A DNA stretch of 9,341 nucleotides, taken from positions 1-9,341 of the forward strand of contig JASJGL010000048.1 of assembly GCA_033791545.1 (NCBI GenBank), in the 5' to 3' direction. Source of the stretch: Antarcticimicrobium sp033791545 (GTDB taxonomy: Bacteria; Pseudomonadota; Alphaproteobacteria; Rhodobacterales; Rhodobacteraceae). This document shows positions 1 to 6,232 of this stretch, piece after piece (position 1 is the stretch's first letter; each line of letters opens with the position of its first letter). The notes below the pieces were generated by a model. That model was not told the origin of the DNA, did no database searches, and saw nothing but the letters and a program-made list of their open reading frames with translations. The translations under genes were made by a program, and so were the position numbers.

Positions 1-1685
1 GCAATCAAGCCGGTTATGGCGACGCCCGCAAGCGCGGGCATGGGTGGCGTCAGGGTGACCTCATCGCGGTGAACGGAAAGCGAAAACAGGTATCCCGGCC
101 CCGGCGGCGCGATGCCGAATTCCTCGTGGAAGCCTGCGCCAAAGGTCTGCGCGATCTGATCGCCAGACTCTGGCCGCGCAGCAAGCCGCAGCGGCATCGG
201 GTGCATCTGTCGCTGCGCGGCGAGCGTCACGGAATACACCAAAGCACCGGTTCCGGGGCATTCAGCCTCCAACTGCTCCAGCAGCGGGCCAAGGATCTCC
301 GGCGTCAACTCAACCAACGAGCGATCAATGCGCGCCGAGGCTTCGCTGCGCCGGGCGGCCTGCATCAGACCAATGGCCCCGGACGCGCCGGGGGCGCGCG
401 GCAACAGCACTCGGTCCAACCCCATTTCCGCCGCGATATCCGCGGCCAGCAACGCACCGGTCCCCCCCATCACCGCCAGCGCCGCGCGGCCCGGATCAAT
501 GTTGCGCCGGGTGGCATGGCGGGTCAGGGCATAGGCCATGCGTGCGGCCGCAAAGGCCACCGCCGCATCGGGCGTGAACGGCGCCGACCATTTGGCAACG
601 CCCGGCAACCGCCCAAGCACCGCGAGGGCAGCGTCGAGCGTAGCGGTCTCTGCGGGCCCGGCGGCCAGCGGATCGGTGGCGGCAAAGCGCAACCCACGCG
701 GCCCCTGTTCCACCCGCCGGGCCCCGCCAAGCGCAACACTTTCGATATCGGTGCAGGCCTCGCGCAGAGGCACTCCGGCCAGCAGGCACGCCTCGGCCAT
801 GCGGGTCTGACCGGCATGGGCGGTGGACATATCCGCGCTGAGCGAGCCGATATCGGCGGCGATCACAGTGCCATCTCCGGACAGGTCTGCCGCCGCGCGC
901 GCGGCAGCCGCGGGCGCCCCCGAAAGCAAGACGGCGCGGTGCACGCCCGCCGCCTGATCTGACACCAGAACGCCACGCCCATCGCCAAACACCAGCTCTC
1001 CGACAAAGCCACGCGCCCGTAGAGCGGCACGCGCATCGCGCAGGGGTGCGTTCATCCGGGCGGCGAGCCAGGCATCGGTCAGAACAGAGACGGTGCGCTC
1101 GTATTCGCGGGGCCCAGCGTCAACCTGATGCGACAGGCTGATGCTGATGTCGGGCAAGGCGCTGCGGATCGCTTCGGCCAATTGCAGCTCTTGCGCCGGG
1201 TTCACATGGGAAAACAGCAGGCAGATCGCGACAGAGCGAATATCGCGGTCGCGCAGGGCGGCAATGGCGGCATCCATATCAGCCCGCTCAAGCGGCGTCA
1301 GCACGGTGCCTTTGGCATCCAGCCGCCCGCCAACCTCGTAAACATCCTGCGGATCGACCAGGAACGCCGGGGCGGGAGAGCGCGCCACGGGATCATACAG
1401 CGCCACCCGGTTCTGCCGCCCCAGCCGCAGCGTATCGGCAAAACCACGGGTGGTCAGCAAGGCGACGGGAACCGGCGTACGGGCCAGCAGGGCATTGATC
1501 GGTGCTGTGGTGACCACGCGCAGCTCGCGCAAAATGGCGGCATCAAGGCCCAACGCCTCAAGACCTGCGATCAGGTCAGCGGCCATATCCCCGGTGACGG
1601 GGCGTTTCAGAATGTGCAACGCAGAGTCATCCAAGACGACGAAATCAGCAAACTTTGCCCCGAAATCCACGGCAAGACGGGTCAT
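1..1685 (-). CDS. Hydantoinase A / 5-oxoprolinase (HyuA)-family protein, C-terminus beyond window
   Basis: The frame stays open from ATG at 1685 to the left edge (561 codons), so the C-terminus is missing; family members are usually about 650-700 residues. HyuA-family proteins hydrolyse five-membered cyclic amides such as hydantoins or 5-oxoproline using ATP, usually with a HyuB partner. Family signatures are clear: NALL then LLTTRGFADTLRLGRQNR near residues 65-100, REYERT near 210, and an MGGTG segment at 406-410. Several key positions are unusual. The N-terminal DxGGTFTD loop reads DFGAKFAD (residues 7-14). The second, usually DIGGTSxD, reads DIGSLSAD (278-285). The usual GGAGPLHA reads GGTGALLA (407-414), losing the Pro and His. 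ATP use is therefore doubtful although the frame is intact. The start overlaps the upstream stop as ATGA and has GAGGG 9 nt upstream. The family call is firm; the substrate is unknown, and a regulatory or scaffold role is possible. Confidence 0.85.
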   Translation of the reverse strand, partial: MTRLAVDFGAKFADFVVLDDSALHILKRPVTGDMAADLIAGLEALGLDAAILRELRVVTTAPINALLARTPVPVALLTTRGFADTLRLGRQNRVALYDPVARSPAPAFLVDPQDVYEVGGRLDAKGTVLTPLERADMDAAIAALRDRDIRSVAICLLFSHVNPAQELQLAEAIRSALPDISISLSHQVDAGPREYERTVSVLTDAWLAARMNAPLRDARAALRARGFVGELVFGDGRGVLVSDQAAGVHRAVLLSGAPAAAARAAADLSGDGTVIAADIGSLSADMSTAHAGQTRMAEACLLAGVPLREACTDIESVALGGARRVEQGPRGLRFAATDPLAAGPAETATLDAALAVLGRLPGVAKWSAPFTPDAAVAFAAARMAYALTRHATRRNIDPGRAALAVMGGTGALLAADIAAEMGLDRVLLPRAPGASGAIGLMQAARRSEASARIDRSLVELTPEILGPLLEQLEAECPGTGALVYSVTLAAQRQMHPMPLRLAARPESGDQIAQTFGAGFHEEFGIAPPGPGYLFSLSVHRDEVTLTPPMPALAGVAITGLI

Positions 1686-2242
1686 GCGGATAGACCCTCG
1701 GGGCCACCTTCGGGCCAGCTGATACCCCACGCCATCTCAAGCGTCAGGAATTCGGTATCGACCGCGATGTCGCCCTTTTTCCACATCAGAGAGGTAAAGC
1801 AGGCAGGCCGGTCAAGCGCCGCGATTCCATGATGCCAAAGGCCCGGTGCATAGGTGACCACGTCTTGCGGACCGGCGACAAAAGCCAGCGGCGCGCGCGC
1901 GGGGCCATCGGGCCAGATGACGACCAACCAGCGGGCGGCATTCATCGGGCTGAACATCTGCGAAGACAGGATGTGCCGCTCGATTACGCTGGCGACAAGT
2001 TGATCCGTTTCCGGCGCAACCTCGTAAAAATCCAGCTTCGGCTCTTCTGCGTCGTGCTGATGGGAAAACGCGGTTTCGCTCTTGCTCAGGCGCACCCGAT
2101 CGTTGCGGATCGCCTTGACATCGCCAAGACCGGGACGCGCGACATGGCCAAAGGGCGCAAAGGCCTCGGGCGTCAGGACCTGTGCCTGAATGCGGCGCGT
2201 CGCCGGGATCTGATCGCCCGGATCAAGAGAGCTCTGGGTCAT
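1682..2242 (-). CDS. Ureidoglycolate lyase (AllA)-fold protein, divergent member
   Basis: This 186-aa protein matches the AllA (ureidoglycolate lyase/hydrolase) cupin-like family. It has an N-terminal LTPEAFAPFG (residues 23-32), then ERHxxxxQMFSPM (88-100), and YAPGLWHHGIAAL (131-143), equivalent to the conserved Y..xVWHHPL segment of AllA. Canonical AllA releases urea from ureidoglycolate to give glyoxylate in purine or allantoin breakdown. The E. coli enzyme, as I recall it, is about 160 aa, so this one is longer, with extra residues at both ends. The INNGxxxR segment of E. coli AllA is replaced by IRNDRVRLS, and the DRGGSDNCD stretch before its C-terminus by MWKKGDIAVD. The substrate may therefore differ. 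GAAAGG (2249-2254) lies 6 nt before the ATG. Its stop overlaps the hydantoinase-like start (ATGA), indicating one transcript and coupled translation. A linked ureido- or lactam-processing role is inferred. Confidence 0.8.
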   Translation of the reverse strand: MTQSSLDPGDQIPATRRIQAQVLTPEAFAPFGHVARPGLGDVKAIRNDRVRLSKSETAFSHQHDAEEPKLDFYEVAPETDQLVASVIERHILSSQMFSPMNAARWLVVIWPDGPARAPLAFVAGPQDVVTYAPGLWHHGIAALDRPACFTSLMWKKGDIAVDTEFLTLEMAWGISWPEGGPEGLSA

Positions 2243-2248
2243 GAATGG

Positions 2249-2254
2249 CCTTTC
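2249..2254 (-). promoter_or_regulatory. Ribosome binding site for the AllA-like gene
   Basis: GAAAGG on the minus strand sits 6 nt before ATG 2242-2240. It supports that start and no longer N-terminal form. Confidence 0.6.
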
Positions 2255-2478
2255 GTCAGTTCAGTCCTCAAAGGCCGCGAAACCGGCCCTTGCTTTTCGT
2301 CGGCTCGGGACGATGAGCAGCCTCGGGGAATTGCGTCGCACGGTGATCTCTGTTGGCACTATGTAAAATTTGGGCCCTCAATCGCTGTAAAACCTCTGTG
2401 CAACAGGACCATTTTCTAACCCAGCCAGAGGCCTTCGCCCAGAGTTTCAACGCAGCCCCGCATCCTAAAAACACCTTT

Positions 2479-2496
2479 TGATACAATATCATACAA
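2479..2496. promoter_or_regulatory. Candidate operator: TGATA-CAA-TATCA palindrome plus 10-bp-phased ATACAA repeat
   Basis: TGATACAATATCA (2479-2491) is a perfect 5+5 palindrome with a 3-nt centre. ATACAA occurs at 2481 and again at 2491, one helical turn apart. On the minus strand the same bases include TATGAT (2493-2488), a good -10 match, with TTCGCA (4 of 6 to a -35) 18 nt further upstream. An operator overlapping a promoter of the hydantoinase operon would fit. The reverse strand TTGTAT...TTGTAT resembles sites of some GntR-family repressors. The cognate regulator is not visible. Confidence 0.35.
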
Positions 2497-2541
2497 ACAG
2501 CGGGTAGGTTTTGCGAAACTTGGTCAGCCGAATGCGAAAAA

Positions 2542-2553
2542 TCGGTTTACCGA
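2542..2553. promoter_or_regulatory. Candidate operator palindrome TCGGT-TT-ACCGA
   Basis: TCGGTTTACCGA is a 5+5 bp inverted repeat around TT, 178 bp upstream of the tautomerase start. It could be a protein-binding site for either divergent unit. A chance occurrence is possible at this length. Confidence 0.2.
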
Positions 2554-2731
2554 GGCGCCTAAAATTACGGCGTCAAAGATCACAAACGCCAGCATAACCG
2601 CCGCCGAGCTGCGTCAGACGGATCGATTGAGCAAATCACAACAGCTCGGCGAGCGGCCAAGCGCAATCGCTCTGGTCGCCCGCGTTGGCGCAGGCTACCT
2701 ATTAGGCGCAGAACAGAACAGGCCGTGTGAC

Positions 2732-3073
2732 ATGCCACATTTTATCATTGAAGCGGCCGGAGCTCTCGACGCGCCGGATGACAGGCAGGCGGCCATGACC
2801 ATCGTCGCGAACGTTGGAGCCGCCCAGACATTCATCAACCGCGACGACATCAAGGTCAGGCTGTACCCCTGCGCCGACTTTCTCGCGTTGGATGGCAGGA
2901 CAAGTTTCCTGCATATCACCGTCCGTCTGCTGGCGGGGCGCACGGCGGAGCAGAAAGAAACGCTGGCCTGTGCATTGCGTGACGCCTTGGGCGAGCGGTT
3001 TGCGAAGGTCCAAAGCATCAGCATCGAAATCTGCGATATGGATCCGGTCAGCTACAAGAAGCGGCTGGCCTGA
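2732..3073 (+). CDS. 5-carboxymethyl-2-hydroxymuconate delta-isomerase (CHMI/HpcD)-type tautomerase
   Basis: This 113-aa protein starts MPHFIIE, the hallmark of CHMI in the tautomerase superfamily, and is close to the family length (E. coli HpcD about 125 aa). Pro2, exposed after Met removal, is the expected catalytic base. That decides the start: the upstream in-frame TTG at 2627 would bury the proline behind 35 unconserved residues. The IKVRLYPCADF segment (40-50) supplies a likely substrate-carboxylate-binding arginine. FLHITVRLLAGRT (59-71) matches the FVHMTLKIGAGRS strand of HpcD. Canonical CHMI isomerises 5-carboxymethyl-2-hydroxymuconate in homoprotocatechuate meta-cleavage. No other gene of that pathway is in the window, so the real substrate may be another unsaturated acid. 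The ribosome binding site is weak. The gene is monocistronic here and convergent with the GS-like gene. Confidence 0.82.
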   Translation: MPHFIIEAAGALDAPDDRQAAMTIVANVGAAQTFINRDDIKVRLYPCADFLALDGRTSFLHITVRLLAGRTAEQKETLACALRDALGERFAKVQSISIEICDMDPVSYKKRLA

Positions 3074-3085
3074 AGCAGCATCAAA

Positions 3086-3109
3086 ATCCGGGCCGCAAAG
3101 ATCCCGGAT
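3086..3109 (-). terminator. Hairpin with T-run, likely terminator of the Rieske/GS-like operon
   Basis: ATCCGGG (3086-3092) pairs perfectly with CCCGGAT (3103-3109) around a 10-nt loop. Read on the minus strand, the stem is followed by TTTTGATG, a short U-run. This fits an intrinsic terminator for transcripts leaving the GS-like gene at 3200. On the plus strand it sits 12 nt after the tautomerase stop but has no T-run there. Confidence 0.45.
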
Positions 3110-3143
3110 CTCATTGGCACCCCAGGACTCTCTGGCGGCAGCA

Positions 3144-3177
3144 TGGGGGCGGCGAACGCCCTGCATGTCCGCCCCCA
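3144..3177. terminator. 9-bp GC-rich hairpin between convergent genes
   Basis: TGGGGGCGG (3144-3152) is exactly complementary to CCGCCCCCA (3169-3177), with a 16-nt loop. It lies between the convergent tautomerase and GS-like stops. There is no T-run on either side, so it may act as an mRNA-end stabiliser or part of a bidirectional termination zone. Confidence 0.4.
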
Positions 3178-3199
3178 AATCGCACCTTGTCGAAACCCG

Positions 3200-4657
3200 C
3201 TAGTACAAGCCGAAGTATTCCGCCTGCTCCCATTCCGAGACGGTAAGGTGATAGCGGTCCCATTCCGCCTGTCGGATGCGGGTCATGTAATCGACAAAGA
3301 CATCCCCAAGCTGCGCACGATAAAACGCCGAGCCGTCAAAGTACTGGATCGCGCTCAGAAGGCTCTCGGGCAGCTTTGTTGCCTCGGCATCATAGGGCGT
3401 TTCGACCGGATCGGGCGCGGACAGCCCGCGCGCCACACCGTCCAGGCCGGACAGGATCTGGCTGGCAAAGAAGTAATACGGGTTCGCCGTGGTCTCTGCG
3501 ACGCGGTTTTCGATGCGCGATGCCGTGTCCCCCGGTGCCATCAACCCGCGCACCATCGCGCCACGGTTGTCGCGGCCCCACTGGATGCGATCCGGGGCCA
3601 GTTGGTGCGGGCGGTAGCGCTTGTACCCGTTGACCGTCGGCGTGGTCAAAAGGCAGCTTTCCTGCGCATGGGCCAGCAAGCCGGCAATCCAGCCGCTGGC
3701 GGTATCGCTCAGGGTGCCATCGGCATTCGGCATCATCAAGTTGCGTCCAGAGGCCGGATCGACAATCGACTGATGCAGGTGCCAGCCACTGGCGGCCGAG
3801 TTTTCAAGGTTGGGCTTGCACATGAAGGTCGCGTGCAGCCCCTGCCGCGCCGCGACTTCCTTTACCATGGTGCGAAACATCACAAGGTTGTCCGCATGGG
3901 TCAGCGGATCGGCCGGATCGAAGGTGAATTCGAACTGGCTTGGCCCCATCTCGATCTCCATCGAGCGGATCGGCAGATCCATCGCCTGACAATTGCGGCG
4001 CAGATCATCAAGGATACCTTCGACTTCGCCATAGCGGGTCTCGGTCAGGAACTGATACCCCTGCGACAGGTTGCGGGTCTGCACCGCGTGGCCGGGCATC
4101 GTGGCGCTCGCATGGTCAAGCTTGGCATCGACGCGCTCGTAAACATGGAATTCGACCTCGAGCCCGACGACGAGCGCCAGATCCCGTGTCGCCAGTTTTG
4201 CGATCGACGCCTTCAACACGTCTCGCGGTGAGAACGGAATCAGCTCGCCCGACTTGAAGCGCGGGTCGCACAGGATCCACGCCGAATGCGGCGACCAGGG
4301 CAGAACGCGGAAGGTATCGGGATCGGGCAGCATCAGGATATCACCCGCGCCCGCCATACCGCCTTCGATACCCGGATTTGCGGACCAGATCGGAAACACG
4401 GTGCGTTGCGAGGTGTCTTTCAGCAACAGCGAGGACGGCGCCGCAAGCCCGGAGGTAAAAAGCGACGCGAAGGCCCCCGCCACGATGGTCTTGCCGCGCA
4501 GGATGCCGTGTTGATCGGCAAACAGGACGCGGATCGTTTCAAGCTCGCTGGCCGCAACACGCCCGGCCAAGGCCACGGCCTTGTCGATGTCGGCCGCATC
4601 CAGCAGGCCCGCCCGTGCCAGCGCGCCCTCGGCAATCGCCTTGTGCAGATCGCTCAT
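3200..4657 (-). CDS. Glutamine-synthetase-family gamma-glutamyl ligase (amine-glutamylating type)
   Basis: This 485-aa protein has the complete GS fold signatures: GLEVEF (165-170, metal-binding Glu), ExGPSQFEF (236-244), ASGWHLHQS (289-297), NGYKRYRPHQLAPDRIQW (343-360) and RIENRVAETTANPYYFFASQ (381-400). C-terminally it ends on the WExxEYF motif of this family. The ammonium-site FDGSS loop and adenylylation-site Tyr segment of ordinary GlnA are not recognisable. The RIENR...ANPY signature fits GS-like enzymes joining glutamate gamma-carboxyl to an amine (PuuA, or the aniline enzyme AtdA1/TdnQ), not housekeeping ammonia assimilation. The reaction would be glutamate + amine + ATP giving a gamma-glutamylamide. 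ATG 4657 is chosen because it overlaps the Rieske stop as ATGA; an upstream TTG would add only five residues. It is second in an operon with the oxygenase. The amine substrate is not determinable. Confidence 0.88.
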   Translation of the reverse strand: MSDLHKAIAEGALARAGLLDAADIDKAVALAGRVAASELETIRVLFADQHGILRGKTIVAGAFASLFTSGLAAPSSLLLKDTSQRTVFPIWSANPGIEGGMAGAGDILMLPDPDTFRVLPWSPHSAWILCDPRFKSGELIPFSPRDVLKASIAKLATRDLALVVGLEVEFHVYERVDAKLDHASATMPGHAVQTRNLSQGYQFLTETRYGEVEGILDDLRRNCQAMDLPIRSMEIEMGPSQFEFTFDPADPLTHADNLVMFRTMVKEVAARQGLHATFMCKPNLENSAASGWHLHQSIVDPASGRNLMMPNADGTLSDTASGWIAGLLAHAQESCLLTTPTVNGYKRYRPHQLAPDRIQWGRDNRGAMVRGLMAPGDTASRIENRVAETTANPYYFFASQILSGLDGVARGLSAPDPVETPYDAEATKLPESLLSAIQYFDGSAFYRAQLGDVFVDYMTRIRQAEWDRYHLTVSEWEQAEYFGLY

Positions 4658-5973
4658 GTGGTCGCATCCCAATCGCTGCAGGCGGCGCGCCGTTCGCGGT
4701 CGCTGGCCTCGAACGCGGTCTGCCAGTTGTCCTTGTCGCCGATGGTGTCGTTGGAGATCGGACCGAAGATGCTGGCCGGATCGACGCCGCCAATCATCGG
4801 CAGGTTTTCAAGGTTGCCCTCTTTGACGCTGGCAATCGCGGCCCGCAACATGCGGCGATACTTGATAAGCGCAACGTCCGTCTTGCCCAGATGTTCCTTG
4901 GTCCGGTCAAAGATCGCACCGGGGCTTTCGACGGCCCATTGGTCGTGCACGTTGATATCAAGGCCCATCCCCGTATAGGTCTCGTGCATCTGCTCGTCCG
5001 GATCGAAGCCATAGCCGTTGCTCTTGTTCCGGATCGGCGCATAGTCCGGCAAGCGGTGCTCCTTCAGGCGTTGGGCGCGCATCAGCTCCTTGTTCACGGG
5101 TTTGTCGAAGCTGGTGAACATCGAATACCAATAGCAATGTTCGTCGTCGATCGGCACGTGCCACTGGGTGATGATCATCTCGCGGCTCATCGGGATCGAA
5201 ATCGCCTCGGGGAAGATCTGGTTGGTGATGCGGACGTGGGTCTTGCCGTTGTCCAGATGTCGCAGGGCAATGATCCGCATGCCGTAATCCGTTTCCTCGA
5301 CCGTGATGTCCGGACGAGGATAGTCGCGCAGAAGCTTGGTCATGGGAATGTCGGTATCCGCGGCCTTGTCGCGGAACTGCTTGCCGTAGCTGTCAGCGGG
5401 GTCTTCGTCCTGCAGGAAACGGTGCAGGAACGAGGCATGCGCCGGATCGATGCCCACTTCCATCGCTTGCAGCCAGTTGCAGTCCCACAGCCCCTTGAAG
5501 GCAAAGACATGGGTTTCGGGTGCCCGGAAACAGTCAAAATTCGGGAACGCTGGCGGTTCGCCCGGGCCCATATAGGCAAAGATGATTCCGTTCTTTTCGA
5601 TGACGGGATAGGCGGTGGCCTTGATCTTCTCATACATCCGGCTGCCCTCGGGCTCGCCCGGCTGTTCGACGCATTGGCCGGTGCGGTCGAAATGCCAACC
5701 GTGGAACGGACAGCGCAGCCCGTTGTCCTCCAGCCGACCATAGCACATGTCAGCCCCTCGGTGCGGACAGCCGCGTCCGATCAGGCCCAGTTCACCGTCG
5801 CTGTCGCGAAACATCACCAGATCCTCGCCAAGCAGTTTAACCGGGACGACAGGGCGCTTGCCCGCCAGTTCGTCCGTCAGGGCCGCAGGTTGCCAATACC
5901 GGCGCATGACCTCGCCCGCATCGGTCCCGGGGCCGGTCAAGGTGAGTGTGTCGTTCAGTTGCTTGCTGATCAT
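4654..5973 (-). CDS. Rieske non-heme iron oxygenase, large (alpha) subunit, phthalate 4,5-dioxygenase-like
   Basis: This 439-aa protein has two visible domains. The N-terminal Rieske [2Fe-2S] domain has C69-x-H71-x16-C88-x2-H91. The C-terminal catalytic domain contains NWLQAMEVGIDPAHASFLH, giving D176 and the Fe(II) ligands H179 and H184. The third carboxylate ligand is not assigned. NWxQxxExGIDxxHxSFLH and the Rieske spacing place it with phthalate 4,5-dioxygenase-like mono- and dioxygenases, which use NAD(P)H electrons via a separate flavin/ferredoxin reductase to hydroxylate rings or dealkylate O/N-methyl groups. ATG 5973 has AAAGGA 8 nt upstream; an in-frame upstream start at 6048 adds 25 residues without family features. 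It is the first gene of the unit, and its stop overlaps the GS-like start (ATGA). No reductase is nearby, so electrons must come from elsewhere. It diverges from the IclR gene, its likely regulator. Confidence 0.93.
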   Translation of the reverse strand: MISKQLNDTLTLTGPGTDAGEVMRRYWQPAALTDELAGKRPVVPVKLLGEDLVMFRDSDGELGLIGRGCPHRGADMCYGRLEDNGLRCPFHGWHFDRTGQCVEQPGEPEGSRMYEKIKATAYPVIEKNGIIFAYMGPGEPPAFPNFDCFRAPETHVFAFKGLWDCNWLQAMEVGIDPAHASFLHRFLQDEDPADSYGKQFRDKAADTDIPMTKLLRDYPRPDITVEETDYGMRIIALRHLDNGKTHVRITNQIFPEAISIPMSREMIITQWHVPIDDEHCYWYSMFTSFDKPVNKELMRAQRLKEHRLPDYAPIRNKSNGYGFDPDEQMHETYTGMGLDINVHDQWAVESPGAIFDRTKEHLGKTDVALIKYRRMLRAAIASVKEGNLENLPMIGGVDPASIFGPISNDTIGDKDNWQTAFEASDRERRAACSDWDATT

Positions 5974-5981
5974 GTCAGGTA

Positions 5982-5987
5982 TCCTTT
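5982..5987 (-). promoter_or_regulatory. Ribosome binding site setting the Rieske oxygenase start
   Basis: AAAGGA on the minus strand lies 8 nt before ATG 5973. It favours this start over the longer in-frame start at 6048. Confidence 0.65.
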
Positions 5988-6112
5988 GTCTTGAAGTACT
6001 GAATGGGGGCTTTTCTGAGCATGTGCGGTGGGTGTCCTGCCCAAGCATGCCATGAGAGGTCTGACGGAGGTTTTCATTTTTTGCCCGTGACTGGACGGTT
6101 GATCAAATTTTC

Positions 6113-6155
6113 GTTCATTAATTGCACGAATGTTCATATAGTCAACTTAATGTTC
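6113..6155 (+). promoter_or_regulatory. Candidate IclR/PcaR-type operator: three GTTC half-sites at 19- and 20-bp spacing
   Basis: GTTC begins at 6113, 6132 and 6152, about two helical turns apart. The last two lie in identical AATGTTC heptamers (6129 and 6149). The first opens GTTCATTAATTGCAC (6113-6127), which matches at 12 of 15 positions the P. putida PcaR site that I recall as GTTCGATAATCGCAC. The adjacent regulator belongs to the same IclR subfamily. Repeated sites on one face of the helix are known for PcaU-type regulators. The functional role is inferred. Confidence 0.45.
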
Positions 6156-6221
6156 GGATATTCAGAGAGGCCGCGCGCCTTATCATTGACGGCGCGAAAC
6201 GATACAAAGCCGTGACCGGCC

Positions 6222-6226
6222 GGGAG
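6222..6226 (+). promoter_or_regulatory. Ribosome binding site setting the IclR start
   Basis: GGGAG lies 6 nt before ATG 6233 but only 3 nt before the tandem ATG at 6230. The second ATG is therefore preferred. Confidence 0.5.
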
Positions 6227-6232
6227 AAGATG

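Larger units (their letters stand above)
2243..2731. other. 489-bp divergent intergenic region with candidate control sites
   Basis: This stretch separates the minus-strand AllA-like/HyuA-like operon from the plus-strand tautomerase. I see no convincing gene. Short frames on either strand have no recognisable protein features. The part from about 2460 to 2620 is visibly more AT-rich than the coding DNA and contains two palindromes, listed separately. If the candidate promoter near 2488 is used, the AllA-like mRNA would carry a leader of roughly 240 nt. Confidence 0.6.
5974..6232. promoter_or_regulatory. Divergent control region between the oxygenase operon and the IclR gene
   Basis: This 259-bp gap must contain the promoters for both directions. 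The segment 6100-6165 is AT-rich and carries the repeated GTTC sites listed separately. TATAGT (6137-6142) is a fair -10 for the iclR direction, but its -35 is poor. TTGATCAA (6099-6106) is a perfect 8-bp palindrome. I see no convincing gene here. Confidence 0.6.

Noticed and set aside
69..962. Long plus-strand frames at 69-962 and 1128-1832
   Set aside because: Both lie antisense to the continuous hydantoinase-like frame, which has clear family motifs; the antisense translations are low-complexity and Arg/Gln-rich.
2268..2492. A 74-codon minus-strand frame upstream of the AllA-like gene
   Set aside because: It has no family resemblance or convincing ribosome binding site, and it overlaps the candidate promoter and operator.
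2627..2731. N-terminal extension of the tautomerase from TTG 2627
   Set aside because: Catalysis in this family needs proline directly after the initiator methionine, which fits only ATG 2732.
3143..4231. A 362-codon plus-strand open frame opposite the GS-like gene
   Set aside because: It is an antisense shadow of a strongly conserved GS-family protein; it is rich in Arg, Gly and His with no family features.
4615..5994. A 459-codon plus-strand open frame opposite the Rieske gene
   Set aside because: It mirrors the codon phase of the clearly real Rieske protein in GC-rich DNA, has no recognisable domain, and runs antisense across both the Rieske and GS-like starts.
6003..6215. A 70-codon plus-strand frame with CGGC-like cysteines in the divergent control region
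   Set aside because: The coding signal is poor, there is no ribosome binding site, and it covers the AT-rich promoter and repeat region.
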